The notes under the pieces are model-generated. The model made no database searches and had not been told where the DNA came from. It saw only the letters and a program-made list of their open reading frames with translations. From contig NZ_NIXK01000002.1 in assembly GCF_002763455.1 (NCBI RefSeq), forward strand, positions 534,623 to 598,622: DNA of 64,000 bases, in the 5' to 3' direction. Source of the DNA: Lentibacillus sediminis (GTDB lineage: Bacteria; Bacillota; Bacilli; Bacillales; Amphibacillaceae). Made by a program: the position numbers and the translations under genes. This document shows positions 42,679 through 52,058 of this stretch, one piece after another (position 1 is the first letter of the stretch; every line of letters starts with the position of its first letter).

Positions 42679-43881
42679 TTACTTTTTCTCCATTATTCCC
42701 TTTAGCTCTTCCACTTTATCGGTTTTTTCCCACGGGAACAGCCGGTCTGTTCTGCCAAAATGGCCATAAGCTGCGGTGTTTTTGAAAATTGGTTTTTGCA
42801 AATCCAGCATGCGGATAATCCCGGCAGGACGCAGATCAAATAATTTGCGGACCGCCTGAACAAGCTCTTCTTCACTCACTTTTCCTGTGCCGAATGTGTT
42901 AATGGCAATCGATACAGGTTCTGCAACCCCAATCGCATAGGCAAGCTGCACTTCACAGGTTTGGGCCAGTTCTGCTGCAACAATGTTCTTTGCTACGTAA
43001 CGCGCAGCATAGGCAGCTGAACGGTCTACCTTAGTAGCATCCTTGCCGCTGAATGCTCCACCGCCATGCCGGGCATAGCCGCCATACGTGTCAACAATGA
43101 TTTTTCTTCCTGTTAATCCTGCATCCCCCTGTGGTCCGCCAATGACAAAGCGGCCAGTCGGATTGATGAAATACTTTGTTGAATCATCCAGCAGCCCTTC
43201 AGGAACCACAGGCCGAATGACATGTTCAATCAGATCTTTCTCGATTTGCTCGGTGGTAATATCTTGATGATGCTGGGTGGAGATGACAATCGTGTCGACC
43301 CTGACCGGATTATCCTGTTCATCATATTCCACCGTTACTTGCGTTTTTCCATCCGGGCGCAGATAACCAAGAATCTTCTCTTTACGGGCATCTGCCAGCC
43401 GTTTCGACAGTTTATGTGCCAGGGAAATCGGCAACGGCATCAACTCATCTGTTTCATTACAGGCAAAACCAAACATCAACCCCTGGTCGCCGGCACCGAT
43501 GGCATCGATCTCTTCTTCACTCAATTTCCCCTGCCGTGCTTCCAGAGCCGTGTTAACTCCACCTGCGATGTCCAAGGATTGTTCATCAATAGCTGTTAAT
43601 ACGGCGCAGGTTTCAGCATCGAACCCGTATTTGGCCCGGGTATAGCCGATATCTTTAATCGTTTGCCGGACAATAGCGGGAATATCTACATAAGTGCTGG
43701 TCGTAATCTCTCCGGCCACCAGCACGAGCCCTGTTGTTACCGTAGTCTCGCAGGCAACACGGGCAAACGGGTCCCTTTCTAAAATTTCGTCCAGAATCGC
43801 ATCGGAAATCTGATCGGCGATTTTATCCGGATGCCCTTCCGTCACCGATTCAGAAGTAAATAAACGACGATTTGCAGCCAT
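42679..43881 (-). CDS. metK: S-adenosylmethionine synthetase
   Basis: This 400-aa cytoplasmic enzyme makes S-adenosylmethionine from ATP and methionine. Landmarks are [21 protein letters not shown] at the N-terminus, [16 protein letters not shown], and [19 protein letters not shown] for phosphate binding. The ATG at 43881 follows TAAGGGAGGA. A complete S-box riboswitch with terminator lies between promoter and start, so the gene is switched off when SAM is plentiful. It is divergent from pckA, as in B. subtilis. Confidence 0.97.
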   Translation of the reverse strand: MAANRRLFTSESVTEGHPDKIADQISDAILDEILERDPFARVACETTVTTGLVLVAGEITTSTYVDIPAIVRQTIKDIGYTRAKYGFDAETCAVLTAIDEQSLDIAGGVNTALEARQGKLSEEEIDAIGAGDQGLMFGFACNETDELMPLPISLAHKLSKRLADARKEKILGYLRPDGKTQVTVEYDEQDNPVRVDTIVISTQHHQDITTEQIEKDLIEHVIRPVVPEGLLDDSTKYFINPTGRFVIGGPQGDAGLTGRKIIVDTYGGYARHGGGAFSGKDATKVDRSAAYAARYVAKNIVAAELAQTCEVQLAYAIGVAEPVSIAINTFGTGKVSEEELVQAVRKLFDLRPAGIIRMLDLQKPIFKNTAAYGHFGRTDRLFPWEKTDKVEELKGIMEKK

Positions 43882-43954
43882 GTGGCTAAGTCCTCCCTTA
43901 AGTGTGTGGTACGGAACTCCTTCTATCATATGTAAATAATTATTCAAAGTAACA

Positions 43955-43989
43955 AAAAGAAAACCTTTCCTGCTTCAATGAGGAAAGGC
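43955..43989 (-). terminator. S-box expression-platform terminator of metK
   Basis: CCTTTCC and GGAAAGG arms, followed on the minus strand by TTTTCTTTTT, lie between the aptamer and metK. Part of the stem can instead pair with upstream GGAAAGG/CCTTTC segments, as expected for a switch. Confidence 0.8.
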
Positions 43990-44000
43990 TGGCGTCCTTT

Positions 44001-44114
44001 CACTCTTATTGTTCAAGGAATTTTCCTTGCATCAGGTGAGCACCTTTTCACTAGCCGTGATGGTTGCCGGGCTTCATCGGGTCTGTCCCTCCACCAACTC
44101 TGAATAAGAGAGTA
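44001..44114 (-). ncRNA. SAM-I (S-box) riboswitch of metK
   Basis: On the minus strand CTCTTATTCAGAGTTGG, GGAGGGA, GACCCGATGAAGCCCGGCAACC and the closing AATAAGAG strand of P1 appear in the right order. It controls metK by SAM-dependent premature termination. Confidence 0.95.
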
Positions 44115-44227
44115 TCCGTTCGAGATTTATCGTAACGAAAGGGCCCTGTAATGTCAACTATTTGACCTGTTTTTGCAAGATGGATATTAAAATTAATTGC
44201 TATATTAGTATGGACTATTCCTTGAAA

Positions 44228-44238
44228 TGTGTTATACT
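44228..44238 (+). promoter_or_regulatory. pckA promoter -10 with CcpN-type operator
   Basis: TGTGTTATACT is an extended -10 (TGn TATACT) and at the same time matches the published CcpN operator pattern TRTGHYATAYW at all 11 positions. CcpN represses pckA and gapB on glycolytic carbon in B. subtilis, so the same control is likely here. Confidence 0.7.
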
Positions 44239-44304
44239 GATAATCACAAATTGGAATCAGGAGCATATGAAATACTATTATTTCTCAAAAAGGCGGTTTT
44301 GCTT

Positions 44305-45891
44305 ATGAAAACGGTGGAGAGATCGTTACAAAAAGAAATTTTATCACATGAAAATCTGCAAGTTAATTTATCGGTCCCCCTGCTGGTCGAAAAAATTTTG
44401 AAGCGCAAAGAAGGGGTGCTTACCGCCACGGGAGCGGTGCAGGCTTCCACCGGCGCGTATACCGGCCGCTCCCCTAGGGATAAGTTTATTGTCCGTGATG
44501 CGTCTTCAGATGATGATATCAGCTGGGGTGCGGTCAATCAGCCGATAGATGAGGAATCCTTCCATCACCTCTATGAAAAAGTAATGAAACACCTGGCAAA
44601 ACAGAAAGAGATTTATCAATTTAAAGGGTTTGCCGGCGCGGATCCTAATTACCGGCTGCCGATTCAGGTGATCAATGAATATGCTTGGCATAATCTGTTT
44701 GCCCGCCAGCTGTTTATTAACCCATCCGTTGAGGAGCTAGCCTCCCATCAGGCTGAATTTACCGTGGTATCCGCACCAACGTTTAAAGCTGATCCGAAAA
44801 TCGATGGCACCAATTCAGAGACATTTATCATCATTTCCTTTAAAGAACGCGTCGTATTAATCGGCGGCACGGAATACGCGGGCGAGATTAAAAAGTCAAT
44901 TTTTTCCGTGATGAACTACCTGCTGCCAAAGCGGGATATTCTGTCAATGCACTGTTCCGCCAATGTCGGCATGGAAGGTGATGTCGCATTGTTTTTCGGT
45001 CTTTCCGGCACAGGAAAAACAACCCTTTCCGCTGATCCGTACAGGCGATTGATCGGTGATGATGAGCATGGCTGGAGTCCAAATGGTGTCTTTAACATTG
45101 AAGGCGGCTGTTATGCCAAGTGCATCAATCTTTCCGAGGAAAAGGAACCGCAGATATACAATGCCATTCGTTTCGGTTCCGTTCTTGAGAATGTGGTGCT
45201 TGGAGAAGAATCCAGGCTCCCCGATTATGATGACGTCTCGCTGACGGAAAACACCCGGGCGGCCTATCCGCTGGAAAACATCGTAAATACAGTAAGCCCG
45301 AGCATTGCCGGTCACCCGAATGCGATTATTTTTCTCACCGCGGATGCCTCGGGTACACTGCCGCCGATCAGCAAGCTGACGAAGGAACAGGCGATGTATC
45401 ACTTCTTAAGCGGATACACCAGCAAACTGGCTGGCACTGAACGCGGTGTCACTGAACCACAAGCGACATTTTCCGCTTGTTTCGGTTCTCCATTTCTGCC
45501 GCTTGCCCCGTCCGTTTACGCAGAAATGCTGGGTGAGAAAATTGATCAGCATGACTCCAGCGTCTTTCTTGTCAACACAGGCTGGACAGGCGGATCATAT
45601 GGAGTCGGAGAGCGAATTAAGTTGTCCTACACCAGAGCGATGGTCCATTCGGCGTTGGAGGGTGAACTGAACAATACCGAGACAATGACCGACGAAGTAT
45701 TTGGATTGGAGATCCCGGTTCATGTCCCTGGTGTGCCTGATGACCTGTTATATCCGAAAAAAACCTGGACAGATAAAGCTGGTTACGATACTGCCGCCCA
45801 GTCTCTTGCCATGAAGTTCCATGAGAATTTCGCTAAATTCACCAAGGCAAGTGATGAAATTAAGCAGGCAGGACCAGTTTATAAAGGGTAA
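44305..45891 (+). CDS. pckA: ATP-dependent phosphoenolpyruvate carboxykinase
   Basis: This 528-aa enzyme makes phosphoenolpyruvate from oxaloacetate and ATP, the entry to gluconeogenesis. It shows [11 protein letters not shown] (54-64), the kinase-1 loop [11 protein letters not shown] (232-242), GDDEHGW (251-257) and TNTGWTGG-like [13 protein letters not shown] 44305 (MKTVERSLQ) is preceded by AAGGCGG. The frame opens further upstream, but that part covers the promoter. It is divergent from metK; glycolytic repression by CcpN is suggested by the operator over its -10 box. Confidence 0.97.
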   Translation: MKTVERSLQKEILSHENLQVNLSVPLLVEKILKRKEGVLTATGAVQASTGAYTGRSPRDKFIVRDASSDDDISWGAVNQPIDEESFHHLYEKVMKHLAKQKEIYQFKGFAGADPNYRLPIQVINEYAWHNLFARQLFINPSVEELASHQAEFTVVSAPTFKADPKIDGTNSETFIIISFKERVVLIGGTEYAGEIKKSIFSVMNYLLPKRDILSMHCSANVGMEGDVALFFGLSGTGKTTLSADPYRRLIGDDEHGWSPNGVFNIEGGCYAKCINLSEEKEPQIYNAIRFGSVLENVVLGEESRLPDYDDVSLTENTRAAYPLENIVNTVSPSIAGHPNAIIFLTADASGTLPPISKLTKEQAMYHFLSGYTSKLAGTERGVTEPQATFSACFGSPFLPLAPSVYAEMLGEKIDQHDSSVFLVNTGWTGGSYGVGERIKLSYTRAMVHSALEGELNNTETMTDEVFGLEIPVHVPGVPDDLLYPKKTWTDKAGYDTAAQSLAMKFHENFAKFTKASDEIKQAGPVYKG

Positions 45892-45924
45892 TCACTGCTG
45901 CTTTTTATGGATTATTGGCAATAT

Positions 45925-45962
45925 CCTTTCAAGCTTGCTTTGGACGAATCAAGCTTGGAAGG
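45925..45962 (+). other. Hairpin in the pckA 3' untranslated region
   Basis: CCTTTCAAGCTTG and CAAGCTTGGAAGG pair over 13 bp with one G-T pair around a 12-nt loop. No T run follows, and the actual terminator lies about 75 nt further. It may stabilise the mRNA end or be a leftover repeat. Confidence 0.55.
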
Positions 45963-46037
45963 AAATAATAAACGATTCCTCATCCCAAAAGGAATAATTT
46001 TATAGGAACGAAGCGGAGCGTAATTCGCTTGGTGTCT

Positions 46038-46067
46038 GCCGGCCTCTGAAGTAGAGGTCGGTTTTTT
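46038..46067 (+). terminator. Terminator after pckA
   Basis: A CCGGCCTCT/AGAGGTCGG stem (one G-T pair) with a GAAGT loop is followed by six T. Confidence 0.88.
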
Positions 46068-46290
46068 GTGTGACTGATGGCTTGGGCAACCCTGCTCTCA
46101 GTCTGTTATTCCTGCTTTTCCTCTCCGTTCGACCGTGGCAGCCATGCTCTCGGGTTAACTTCTGCTCTATGGTTGCCTTCCACTCTTATCTGAACCGCTC
46201 TCCCCTCTCCACACTGGGCAGACACACATTTTTCCCTCTGGGCATAAACTGTGGTTGATATATCACTATTTCAGGAAAGGATCGAACAGT
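46068..46290 (+). other. Pyrimidine-rich leader of the NitT/TauT-type ABC operon
   Basis: This non-coding stretch is unusually rich in C and T on the plus strand (repeated CTCTC, CCTGC, TTCC runs). I find no known riboswitch consensus and no clear -35/-10 pair. A 62-codon frame through it has no ribosome site. It presumably carries the promoter of the downstream transporter. Confidence 0.4.
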
Positions 46291-47286
46291 ATGAAAAAGA
46301 TAAAGGTGTTTGCCGTATTTTCATGTTTGGTGCTTCTCTTTCTCTCCGCTTGCAACGCTTCGGGCGGTAATACAAAGATTCAGTTGGCAGAGGTGACACG
46401 CTCCCTGTTTTATGCACCGCAATATGTTGCCTTAGAGAACGGTTTTTTTGAAGAAGAGGGTCTGGATGTGGAACTGCAGACTACTTGGGGCGGGGATACG
46501 ACAATGACAGCCCTGCTTTCGGATGGAGCAGACATTGCGCTCGTTGGCTCGGAAACGTCCATTTATGTGTATGCACAGGATTCCAAGGACTATGCGGTTA
46601 ACTTCGCGCAGTTGACACAAACGGATGGTACTTTTCTGGTTGCCAAAGAACCTATGCCTGACTTTACCTGGGAAGACTTGCGGGGAAGCGATTTTCTTGG
46701 ACAGCGCGTTGGCGGCATGCCCCAGATGGTTGGCGAGTATGTGCTGAAACAACACGGAATTGATCCACACGCGGACCTAAATTTGAGTCAGAATATTGAT
46801 TTTGCCAATATACCTGGTGCTTTTGCTTCCGGAGACTATGATTTTGTCCAGCTGTTTGAACCGACCGCCAGTGTTTTTGAAGCAGAAGGAACCGGTCATA
46901 TCGTCGCATCATTTGGCGAAGAATCCGGTAAAGTGCCGTACACCGTATTCATGACCAAAGAAAGCTACATGAAAGAGAATGAGGAAACCTTGCAGAAATT
47001 CACCCGCGCTGTATATAAAGCCCAACAATGGGTGCAGGAACACAGTGCAGAAGAGATTGCCGAAGTGATTCAGCCATACTTTGAAGAAACGGATCTGGAG
47101 ACACTCGCTTCTTCCATTGACCGTTACAAAAGTCAAGGCTCTTTTGCAACAGACCCTATTTTAGATGAAAAAGAATGGAACAATCTGAAGGCGATCATGG
47201 ATGAAGCCGGTGAACTCCCAGAAGCAGATGTTCCTTATGAAGAACTAGTCAATACCAAAATTGCTGAAGAGGTTATTAACAACTAA
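46291..47286 (+). CDS. NitT/TauT-type substrate-binding lipoprotein
   Basis: This 331-aa lipoprotein (signal FSCLVLLFLSAC, Cys21) has an SsuA/THI5-like binding fold: EVTRSLFYAPQYVALENGFF, WGGDTTMTALLSDGADIALVG and GGMPQMVGEYVLKQHGI. It resembles B. subtilis YtlA. It is the first gene of an ABC operon with ATPase and permease, class NitT/TauT, which moves sulfonates, nitrate or pyrimidine precursors. The substrate here is unknown. ATG 46291 follows AGGAAAGG. Confidence 0.87.
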   Translation: MKKIKVFAVFSCLVLLFLSACNASGGNTKIQLAEVTRSLFYAPQYVALENGFFEEEGLDVELQTTWGGDTTMTALLSDGADIALVGSETSIYVYAQDSKDYAVNFAQLTQTDGTFLVAKEPMPDFTWEDLRGSDFLGQRVGGMPQMVGEYVLKQHGIDPHADLNLSQNIDFANIPGAFASGDYDFVQLFEPTASVFEAEGTGHIVASFGEESGKVPYTVFMTKESYMKENEETLQKFTRAVYKAQQWVQEHSAEEIAEVIQPYFEETDLETLASSIDRYKSQGSFATDPILDEKEWNNLKAIMDEAGELPEADVPYEELVNTKIAEEVINN

Positions 47287-47303
47287 GGAAAGGAGGGGGT
47301 TTT

Positions 47304-48113
47304 TTGGCATTTCTGACCTTAGACAAAGTGACCCATCATTATTTTTCCAGCACCGGCTATACCAAGGCACTTGACAATATCTCTTTCTCCGTTAAAGAAG
47401 GAGAATTCGTCGCCTTGCTTGGACCAAGCGGCTGCGGGAAGTCGACCGTCCTCTCGATCATATCCGGCATCATGAAGCAAACGGCCGGAAATGTATTCCT
47501 TGAGCAAAAGCCGATAACGGAATCAAAAATGGCAATTGGTTATATGCTGCAGCAGGATTATTTGTTTCCATGGAAAACGATCGAGAACAATGTCCTGCTG
47601 GGTCCTGCAATTAATCGTACCTTGACCTCCGAGACAAAAGAGACGGCACAAGAATTATTGGAGGAAGTTGGACTGCCGGGTGTGGCAGATAAATACCCTT
47701 CCTCCCTCTCTGGCGGGATGCGGCAGCGGGCAGCACTTGTCCGCACCCTGATTAACGACCCGAAAATTCTGCTGTTGGATGAACCTTTTTCTGCCCTGGA
47801 TTACCAGACCAAACTGAAATTGGAAGATCTTGTATCCAAGTTATTGAAGACCTACCAAAAAACAGCGGTTCTTGTTACCCACGATATCGGTGAGGCTATT
47901 GCCATGAGTGACCGAATTATCGTGATGGACGCCAATCCAGGCACAATCGCCAGTGTGTTTGACGTACCAATTGAATTGCGGGATGAGCAGCCGTTTCTCG
48001 TTCGGCGCCACCCAAAATATCAGCTTTTGTTTGACCGGATCTGGAATGAATTGGATCAAAAGGACACACATGTAACCTCTTCTCAGGAGGTGCAGACGGA
48101 TGAAAGAGAATAA
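47304..48113 (+). CDS. NitT/TauT-type ABC transporter ATPase
   Basis: This 269-aa ATPase has Walker A GPSGCGKS (40-47), Q-loop [10 protein letters not shown], signature LSGGMRQR (135-142), Walker B ILLLDEP (155-161) and switch His in VTHDIGEA. It starts with TTG after AAAGGAGGGGG. It powers the transporter formed with the neighbouring lipoprotein and permease (YtlC-like), and overlaps the permease start by 14 nt. Confidence 0.92.
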   Translation: MAFLTLDKVTHHYFSSTGYTKALDNISFSVKEGEFVALLGPSGCGKSTVLSIISGIMKQTAGNVFLEQKPITESKMAIGYMLQQDYLFPWKTIENNVLLGPAINRTLTSETKETAQELLEEVGLPGVADKYPSSLSGGMRQRAALVRTLINDPKILLLDEPFSALDYQTKLKLEDLVSKLLKTYQKTAVLVTHDIGEAIAMSDRIIVMDANPGTIASVFDVPIELRDEQPFLVRRHPKYQLLFDRIWNELDQKDTHVTSSQEVQTDERE

Positions 48114-48909
48114 ATCAGATAAGCAATTGTTTCAAAGCTATAAAAATGGCATTAAACGGGAAAAGAAAATTGTATTTGCCTGGCAAATCGCTATTTTGCT
48201 GGTGTTTTTCACTGTCTGGGAAGTCGCCACGAGGATGTACTGGATTGATCCGCTGATATTCAGTTCTCCAAGCCGTGTGTTTACAGTAATTGTAGAACGC
48301 CTGTCTGACGGTTCCCTGTTTTCGCATGTCCAAGTAACGCTAATCGAGACCATCATCGGCTTTCTTGTCGGGACATTGTCCGGTATTATACTAGCTACCA
48401 TGCTATGGTCCTCCCAGCGTTTTTCCGATATTGCCGATCCATATATTGTTGTGATGAACGCCATGCCGAAAGTAGCACTCGGCCCGATTATCATTGTCGC
48501 CATTGGTCCAGGATACCTTGCCATTATTACCATGGGTGCGATTATTTCCGTCATTGTTACCACACTGGTTGTCTTCTCAGCCTTCCGGGAGATTGACCCA
48601 AACTATGAGAAGGTCATGAGAAGCTTTGGTGCCACCAAATGGCAGCTGTTCAAAGAGGCAGTTTTTCCTGCCGCTTTGCCGGCAATGATTTCCACCCTAA
48701 AAGTGAACGTAGGACTTTCCTGGGTTGGCGTCATTGTTGGTGAATTCCTTGTTTCCAAACAGGGACTGGGATACTTGATCATTTACGGCTTCCAAGTATT
48801 TGATTTCTCGCTTGTCATGTCGAGCCTTGTACTAATCGCGATATTTGCAGCGATCATGTACAAAGTTGTAGAAAAGTTGGAAAAATGGCTAATTAAGCAC
48901 TCGAGGTAG
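48100..48909 (+). CDS. NitT/TauT-type ABC transporter permease
   Basis: The 269-aa membrane protein has about six spans and the permease EAA loop around [19 protein letters not shown]...[12 protein letters not shown], which contacts the ATPase. The pattern fits SsuC/TauC-type permeases and B. subtilis YtlD. Its start lies inside the end of the ATPase gene and follows CAGGAGGTG. It is the last gene of the operon before a hairpin terminator. Confidence 0.92.
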   Translation: MKENKSDKQLFQSYKNGIKREKKIVFAWQIAILLVFFTVWEVATRMYWIDPLIFSSPSRVFTVIVERLSDGSLFSHVQVTLIETIIGFLVGTLSGIILATMLWSSQRFSDIADPYIVVMNAMPKVALGPIIIVAIGPGYLAIITMGAIISVIVTTLVVFSAFREIDPNYEKVMRSFGATKWQLFKEAVFPAALPAMISTLKVNVGLSWVGVIVGEFLVSKQGLGYLIIYGFQVFDFSLVMSSLVLIAIFAAIMYKVVEKLEKWLIKHSR

Positions 48910-48920
48910 CTAGAATGAAG

Positions 48921-48959
48921 GAAGCCCGGAACTTGCAACCGGGCTTTTCCGCTTTTTTT
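48921..48959 (+). terminator. Terminator after the ABC operon
   Basis: AAGCCCGG pairs with CCGGGCTT around 9 nt, then TTCCGC and seven T. Confidence 0.8.
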
Positions 48960-49076
48960 GGCGCGCAGTCAGCTCCTTTCTGTTCTGGACTTCTTTTATT
49001 GAAAGCGCTATACTAAAATATAATATTAGATTCTTAGATTGACACAGAAATTTTATGACAAGGAGGAAACGCTAGC

Positions 49077-50459
49077 ATGCAAACAGAAATAAAGCAAGTA
49101 GTTGATGAATTACATAATATCCTGCGGCAAGATCAGCTCAGCACCAATGAAACAATCCTGCAGGAACACAGCAGTGATGAATCCTACCACACTCCAAGCC
49201 CGCCAGATGCCGTGGTTTTTCCCGAAACCACCGCAGAGGTCAGCGAAGTGGTTAAACTTGCAGATAAGCTCGGAGTTCCGATCGTGCCTTACGGATTGGG
49301 CTCCAGCCTGGAGGGGCATGTGATTCCATCAGCTTACTGCATAACGATTGATTTTTCCTTGATGAATCAGATTTTGGAAGTGCGGGAGAAAGATTTCCTG
49401 GTCCGTGTGCAGCCGGGAGTGACCCGCACGCAACTGGATAAAGAATTGAAGAAATACGGCATGTTTTTCCCTGTCGACCCTGGGGCAGATGCAACCCTTG
49501 GCGGCATGGCGGCAACCAATGCGAGCGGCACGATGTCTGTTCGCTATGGGATTATGCGCGACCAGGTACGTGATCTGGAAATAGTACTTGCCGACGGATC
49601 GATTATTCGTTCCGGCAATATGGCGGAAAAATCGTCTTCCGGGTATCATTTGAACGGGTTATTCGTCGGCTCGGAAGGGACCTTGGGCTGTTTCACCGAA
49701 TTAACACTCAAAGTACACGGTATCCCGGAACAAATAATGGCTGCACGCGCCTCTTTTCCTTCAGTGGATGAAGCTGTCGAGGCTGTTGTTGCCATCCAGC
49801 AGGCAGGAGTACCAGTGGCGAGGATGGAACTGGTCGACGAACCTTCGATGACGCAAGCGAACCTGTATAGTGACACGGATTACAAAGAGGTACCTACCTT
49901 ATTTCTGGAATTTCACGGGAACGAAGCCGGGTTGAAACACGATATCGAATTTACAGAGGAAATTATGAAGGATTTTGGTTGTCTGGAAGTCGCGTTTGAA
50001 ACAGATACAGCAGGGCGCAACAAACTCTGGGAAGCCCGGCATAATCTGCTCTATGCCTATGTGCACGGCTATCCCGGAAGAAAACTGATGATTACCGATG
50101 TATGTCTGCCTGTCTCTGAGCTGGCTGGTGCCCTGCGCCATGCACGTGAGCAGGTGGAAAAACATGGCCTGCCAGGCGGTATTACCGGCCATGTTGGCGA
50201 CGGAAATTATCACATCTTTTTAATGCTTGATGCTGATAATCCAGAGGAAATGAAAAAAGCAGAACGGCTTAATGAAGAGATCGTTACCTATGCACTGGAA
50301 CGCGGCGGAACATGCACTGGAGAGCATGGTGTGGGAAGCGGCAAGCAGAAATACCAGCAGCAGGAACATGGAGAGGCACTTGCTGTCATGGAGAAAATCA
50401 AACAAGTCCTTGACCCGAAAAACCTGATGAATCCCGGTAAGATTATTAAAGGGAAATAG
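49077..50459 (+). CDS. FAD-linked D-lactate/glycolate-type dehydrogenase (GlcD-like)
   Basis: This 460-aa flavoprotein of the PCMH-type FAD oxidase family has VPIVPYGLGSSLEGHV and GGMAATNASGTMSVRYG for FAD binding, GSEGTLGCFTELTLK, and the metal/substrate site HVGDGNYH with GTCTGEHGVGSGK near the C-terminus. It oxidises a 2-hydroxyacid such as D-lactate or glycolate. No glcE/glcF partners are adjacent, favouring a single-subunit D-lactate dehydrogenase type. The ATG follows CAAGGAGGAA. Confidence 0.9.
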   Translation: MQTEIKQVVDELHNILRQDQLSTNETILQEHSSDESYHTPSPPDAVVFPETTAEVSEVVKLADKLGVPIVPYGLGSSLEGHVIPSAYCITIDFSLMNQILEVREKDFLVRVQPGVTRTQLDKELKKYGMFFPVDPGADATLGGMAATNASGTMSVRYGIMRDQVRDLEIVLADGSIIRSGNMAEKSSSGYHLNGLFVGSEGTLGCFTELTLKVHGIPEQIMAARASFPSVDEAVEAVVAIQQAGVPVARMELVDEPSMTQANLYSDTDYKEVPTLFLEFHGNEAGLKHDIEFTEEIMKDFGCLEVAFETDTAGRNKLWEARHNLLYAYVHGYPGRKLMITDVCLPVSELAGALRHAREQVEKHGLPGGITGHVGDGNYHIFLMLDADNPEEMKKAERLNEEIVTYALERGGTCTGEHGVGSGKQKYQQQEHGEALAVMEKIKQVLDPKNLMNPGKIIKGK

Positions 50460-50493
50460 CGGGATTGTTCGTATAGGTTGGTTCTTTCATAAT

Positions 50494-50933
50494 AAGACCC
50501 TGTTCGTAAGTTTTGTTGCTTGTTAAATTCGTAGTCGATGGAAAATGCGACATAAGTGCTCGTTGATCTCCGCTACGGGAAGCCGCTTTCCACGAGCAAC
50601 GCTTCAGCCTCCTCGGAAGAAAACCGCTTCCTGTGGGGTTTTCAGCTGTTGCTTTTCCCGCAGGAGTCGGCTTCCCACAGCGAAGATCAACCAGCTACAG
50701 AGTGGATAGCTATTGTTTGTTTTTAAAAGGCACATCACCCAGCGGAGGAAATACCCTGAGACTCCTGCGGGATGGTAAGCATAGGTGAGACCCCACAGCG
50801 CGACAGCGCGAGGAGGCTCATCAGCGCTCAGCAGGTGCGAAGGGTATTTCCACAGCGGCGATGACACCACCGCAGTTTATTTACATCGCAGCTTTATAGA
50901 CATTGCAAAACAACATTCTTTTAGAGAACAGCC
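50494..50933 (-). mobile_element. Family A repeat, copy 5 (inverted orientation)
   Basis: Read on the minus strand it starts GGCTGTTCTCTAAAAGAATGT and ends CTTACGAACAGGGTC, the family ends in reverse orientation. Inside are the inner end GCGACATAA (near 50545) and two head-to-head GC-rich units (each with CTCCTGCGGG). It follows the dehydrogenase gene and directly precedes a terminator hairpin. Confidence 0.72.
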
Positions 50934-50939
50934 AATAAT

Positions 50940-50984
50940 AATAAGCACCTTTCCGTTTGTGGCAGGAACGGAAAGGTGCTTATT
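50940..50984 (-). terminator. Strong hairpin between family A copy 5 and the ATP-grasp operon
   Basis: A 17-bp stem (ATAAGCACCTTTCCGTT and complement) encloses 9 nt and has A/T-rich sequence on both sides. It can terminate the minus-strand operon and read-through from the plus strand. Confidence 0.85.
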
Positions 50985-51020
50985 TGTGATATTAGATTTA
51001 TTGTATTTATTTGATTTAAC

Positions 51021-51091
51021 TTGGGAGTCATCCAATTTCATGTGTGGGTCTCTCAACTCCACGGATCTCACCGCGCCACATGACCTCCCAG
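51021..51091 (-). other. Imperfect nested inverted repeat after the ATP-grasp gene
   Basis: Outer arms TGGGAGTCAT and ATGACCTCCCA, and inner arms CATGTGTGG and CCACATG, surround a core with GTCTCTCAACTCC and GGATCTCACC. The outer arms differ by one base. It starts 2 nt past the stop of the ATP-grasp gene and lacks a T tract. It looks like a structured 3' RNA element; I do not recognise a family. Confidence 0.5.
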
Positions 51092-51092
51092 C

Positions 51093-52040
51093 CTAAACCA
51101 GCACTTCCTCCTGCGTATGCTTTCCTTCAAGATATTTCGCTATTTCCAGCATGCCATACTGCCCGCTTCTGGCTTCAGCGTCACTGTTGTAGTTCGTGTT
51201 TGTATTAATGTCGTACGTGTAAATTTCTCCATTGTGATCCTGAATAAATTCGATACCGGCAATCTGAATGTCGTTTGCAGCAAGCACCTGCTCGTATTTT
51301 TCCAGAATCGGGTGCGTAAACCCTTCCCTGATTTGGAATTTCGCCGGCTGTTCGGCTTCTTCACCGACAGGGCAGAATAAATCGTCAATCGTGCAGGCAT
51401 CTGCGGGACAAAGTTCGAACCCTTCCGACGTATCAACGCGCACAGCATAGAGGAATTTACCACCGACAAACTCACAGCGGGTAATCGAAGCATCCGGTGA
51501 CTCAATATACTCCTGGATAAGCGTGATTCCGTCCACAGGCTCTTCAAAACTCTCACTCTCAAGGTATTGCTGCAGCCCCTCTACAGAATGGAAAAGCTGA
51601 ACACCCAGCCCTTTTCCGGCGCGATTATGCTTGGTGATGAATCTTTTTCCTTCAAAGGAGGCTGCCGCTTCAAGCAGTTCTTCTTTTCCGACGGCCGCAA
51701 TGGTTTTCGGTGTTTTTACGCCAAACTTTTCCAGTTCCAGATACTGCCGGACTTTGCTCAGCTCCAGCTGAAGTGCTCCGCTGCCATTGATGACGGTTCT
51801 CCCGTGCTGTTCCAGCCATGCCAAGACAGCATTCGTCAGTTCCGGTGCAAAGCGGTTGCCGCGCGTATGGGAGGAAGCGCTCATGCGATTATAAAAAATC
51901 CCCTCCGGCGGCACGGATGTCAAGTCGACTTTTCCGCTGTCCAGCAGCCAGTCTTCGTATGGAATTCCTAGCTCTTCCAAACGCTGAATCAAATGATCGG
52001 TCCATTCTTTGTTTTCGTGAATTACATATATTTTACTCAT
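51093..52040 (-). CDS. RimK-like ATP-grasp ligase
   Basis: This 315-aa ATP-grasp protein shows SKVRQYLELEKFGVKTPKT, KRFITKHNRAGKGLGV (ATP phosphate grip), LIQEYIESPDA and the metal-binding end YTYDINTNTNYN. The family joins a carboxylate to an amine, as in RimK-type glutamate or peptide ligases. It is 18 nt downstream of a flavin monooxygenase under an S-box, so a link to sulfur compounds is likely. ATG 52040 lies 8 nt after AGGGAG; the ATG at 52049 is too close. Substrates unknown. Confidence 0.8.
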   Translation of the reverse strand: MSKIYVIHENKEWTDHLIQRLEELGIPYEDWLLDSGKVDLTSVPPEGIFYNRMSASSHTRGNRFAPELTNAVLAWLEQHGRTVINGSGALQLELSKVRQYLELEKFGVKTPKTIAAVGKEELLEAAASFEGKRFITKHNRAGKGLGVQLFHSVEGLQQYLESESFEEPVDGITLIQEYIESPDASITRCEFVGGKFLYAVRVDTSEGFELCPADACTIDDLFCPVGEEAEQPAKFQIREGFTHPILEKYEQVLAANDIQIAGIEFIQDHNGEIYTYDINTNTNYNSDAEARSGQYGMLEIAKYLEGKHTQEEVLV

Positions 52041-52058
52041 TTCATTCACTCCCTATAA

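Noticed and set aside
46070..46258. 62-codon frame upstream of the ABC operon
   Set aside because: No ribosome site, overlaps the terminator/promoter region, composition reflects the CT-rich DNA.
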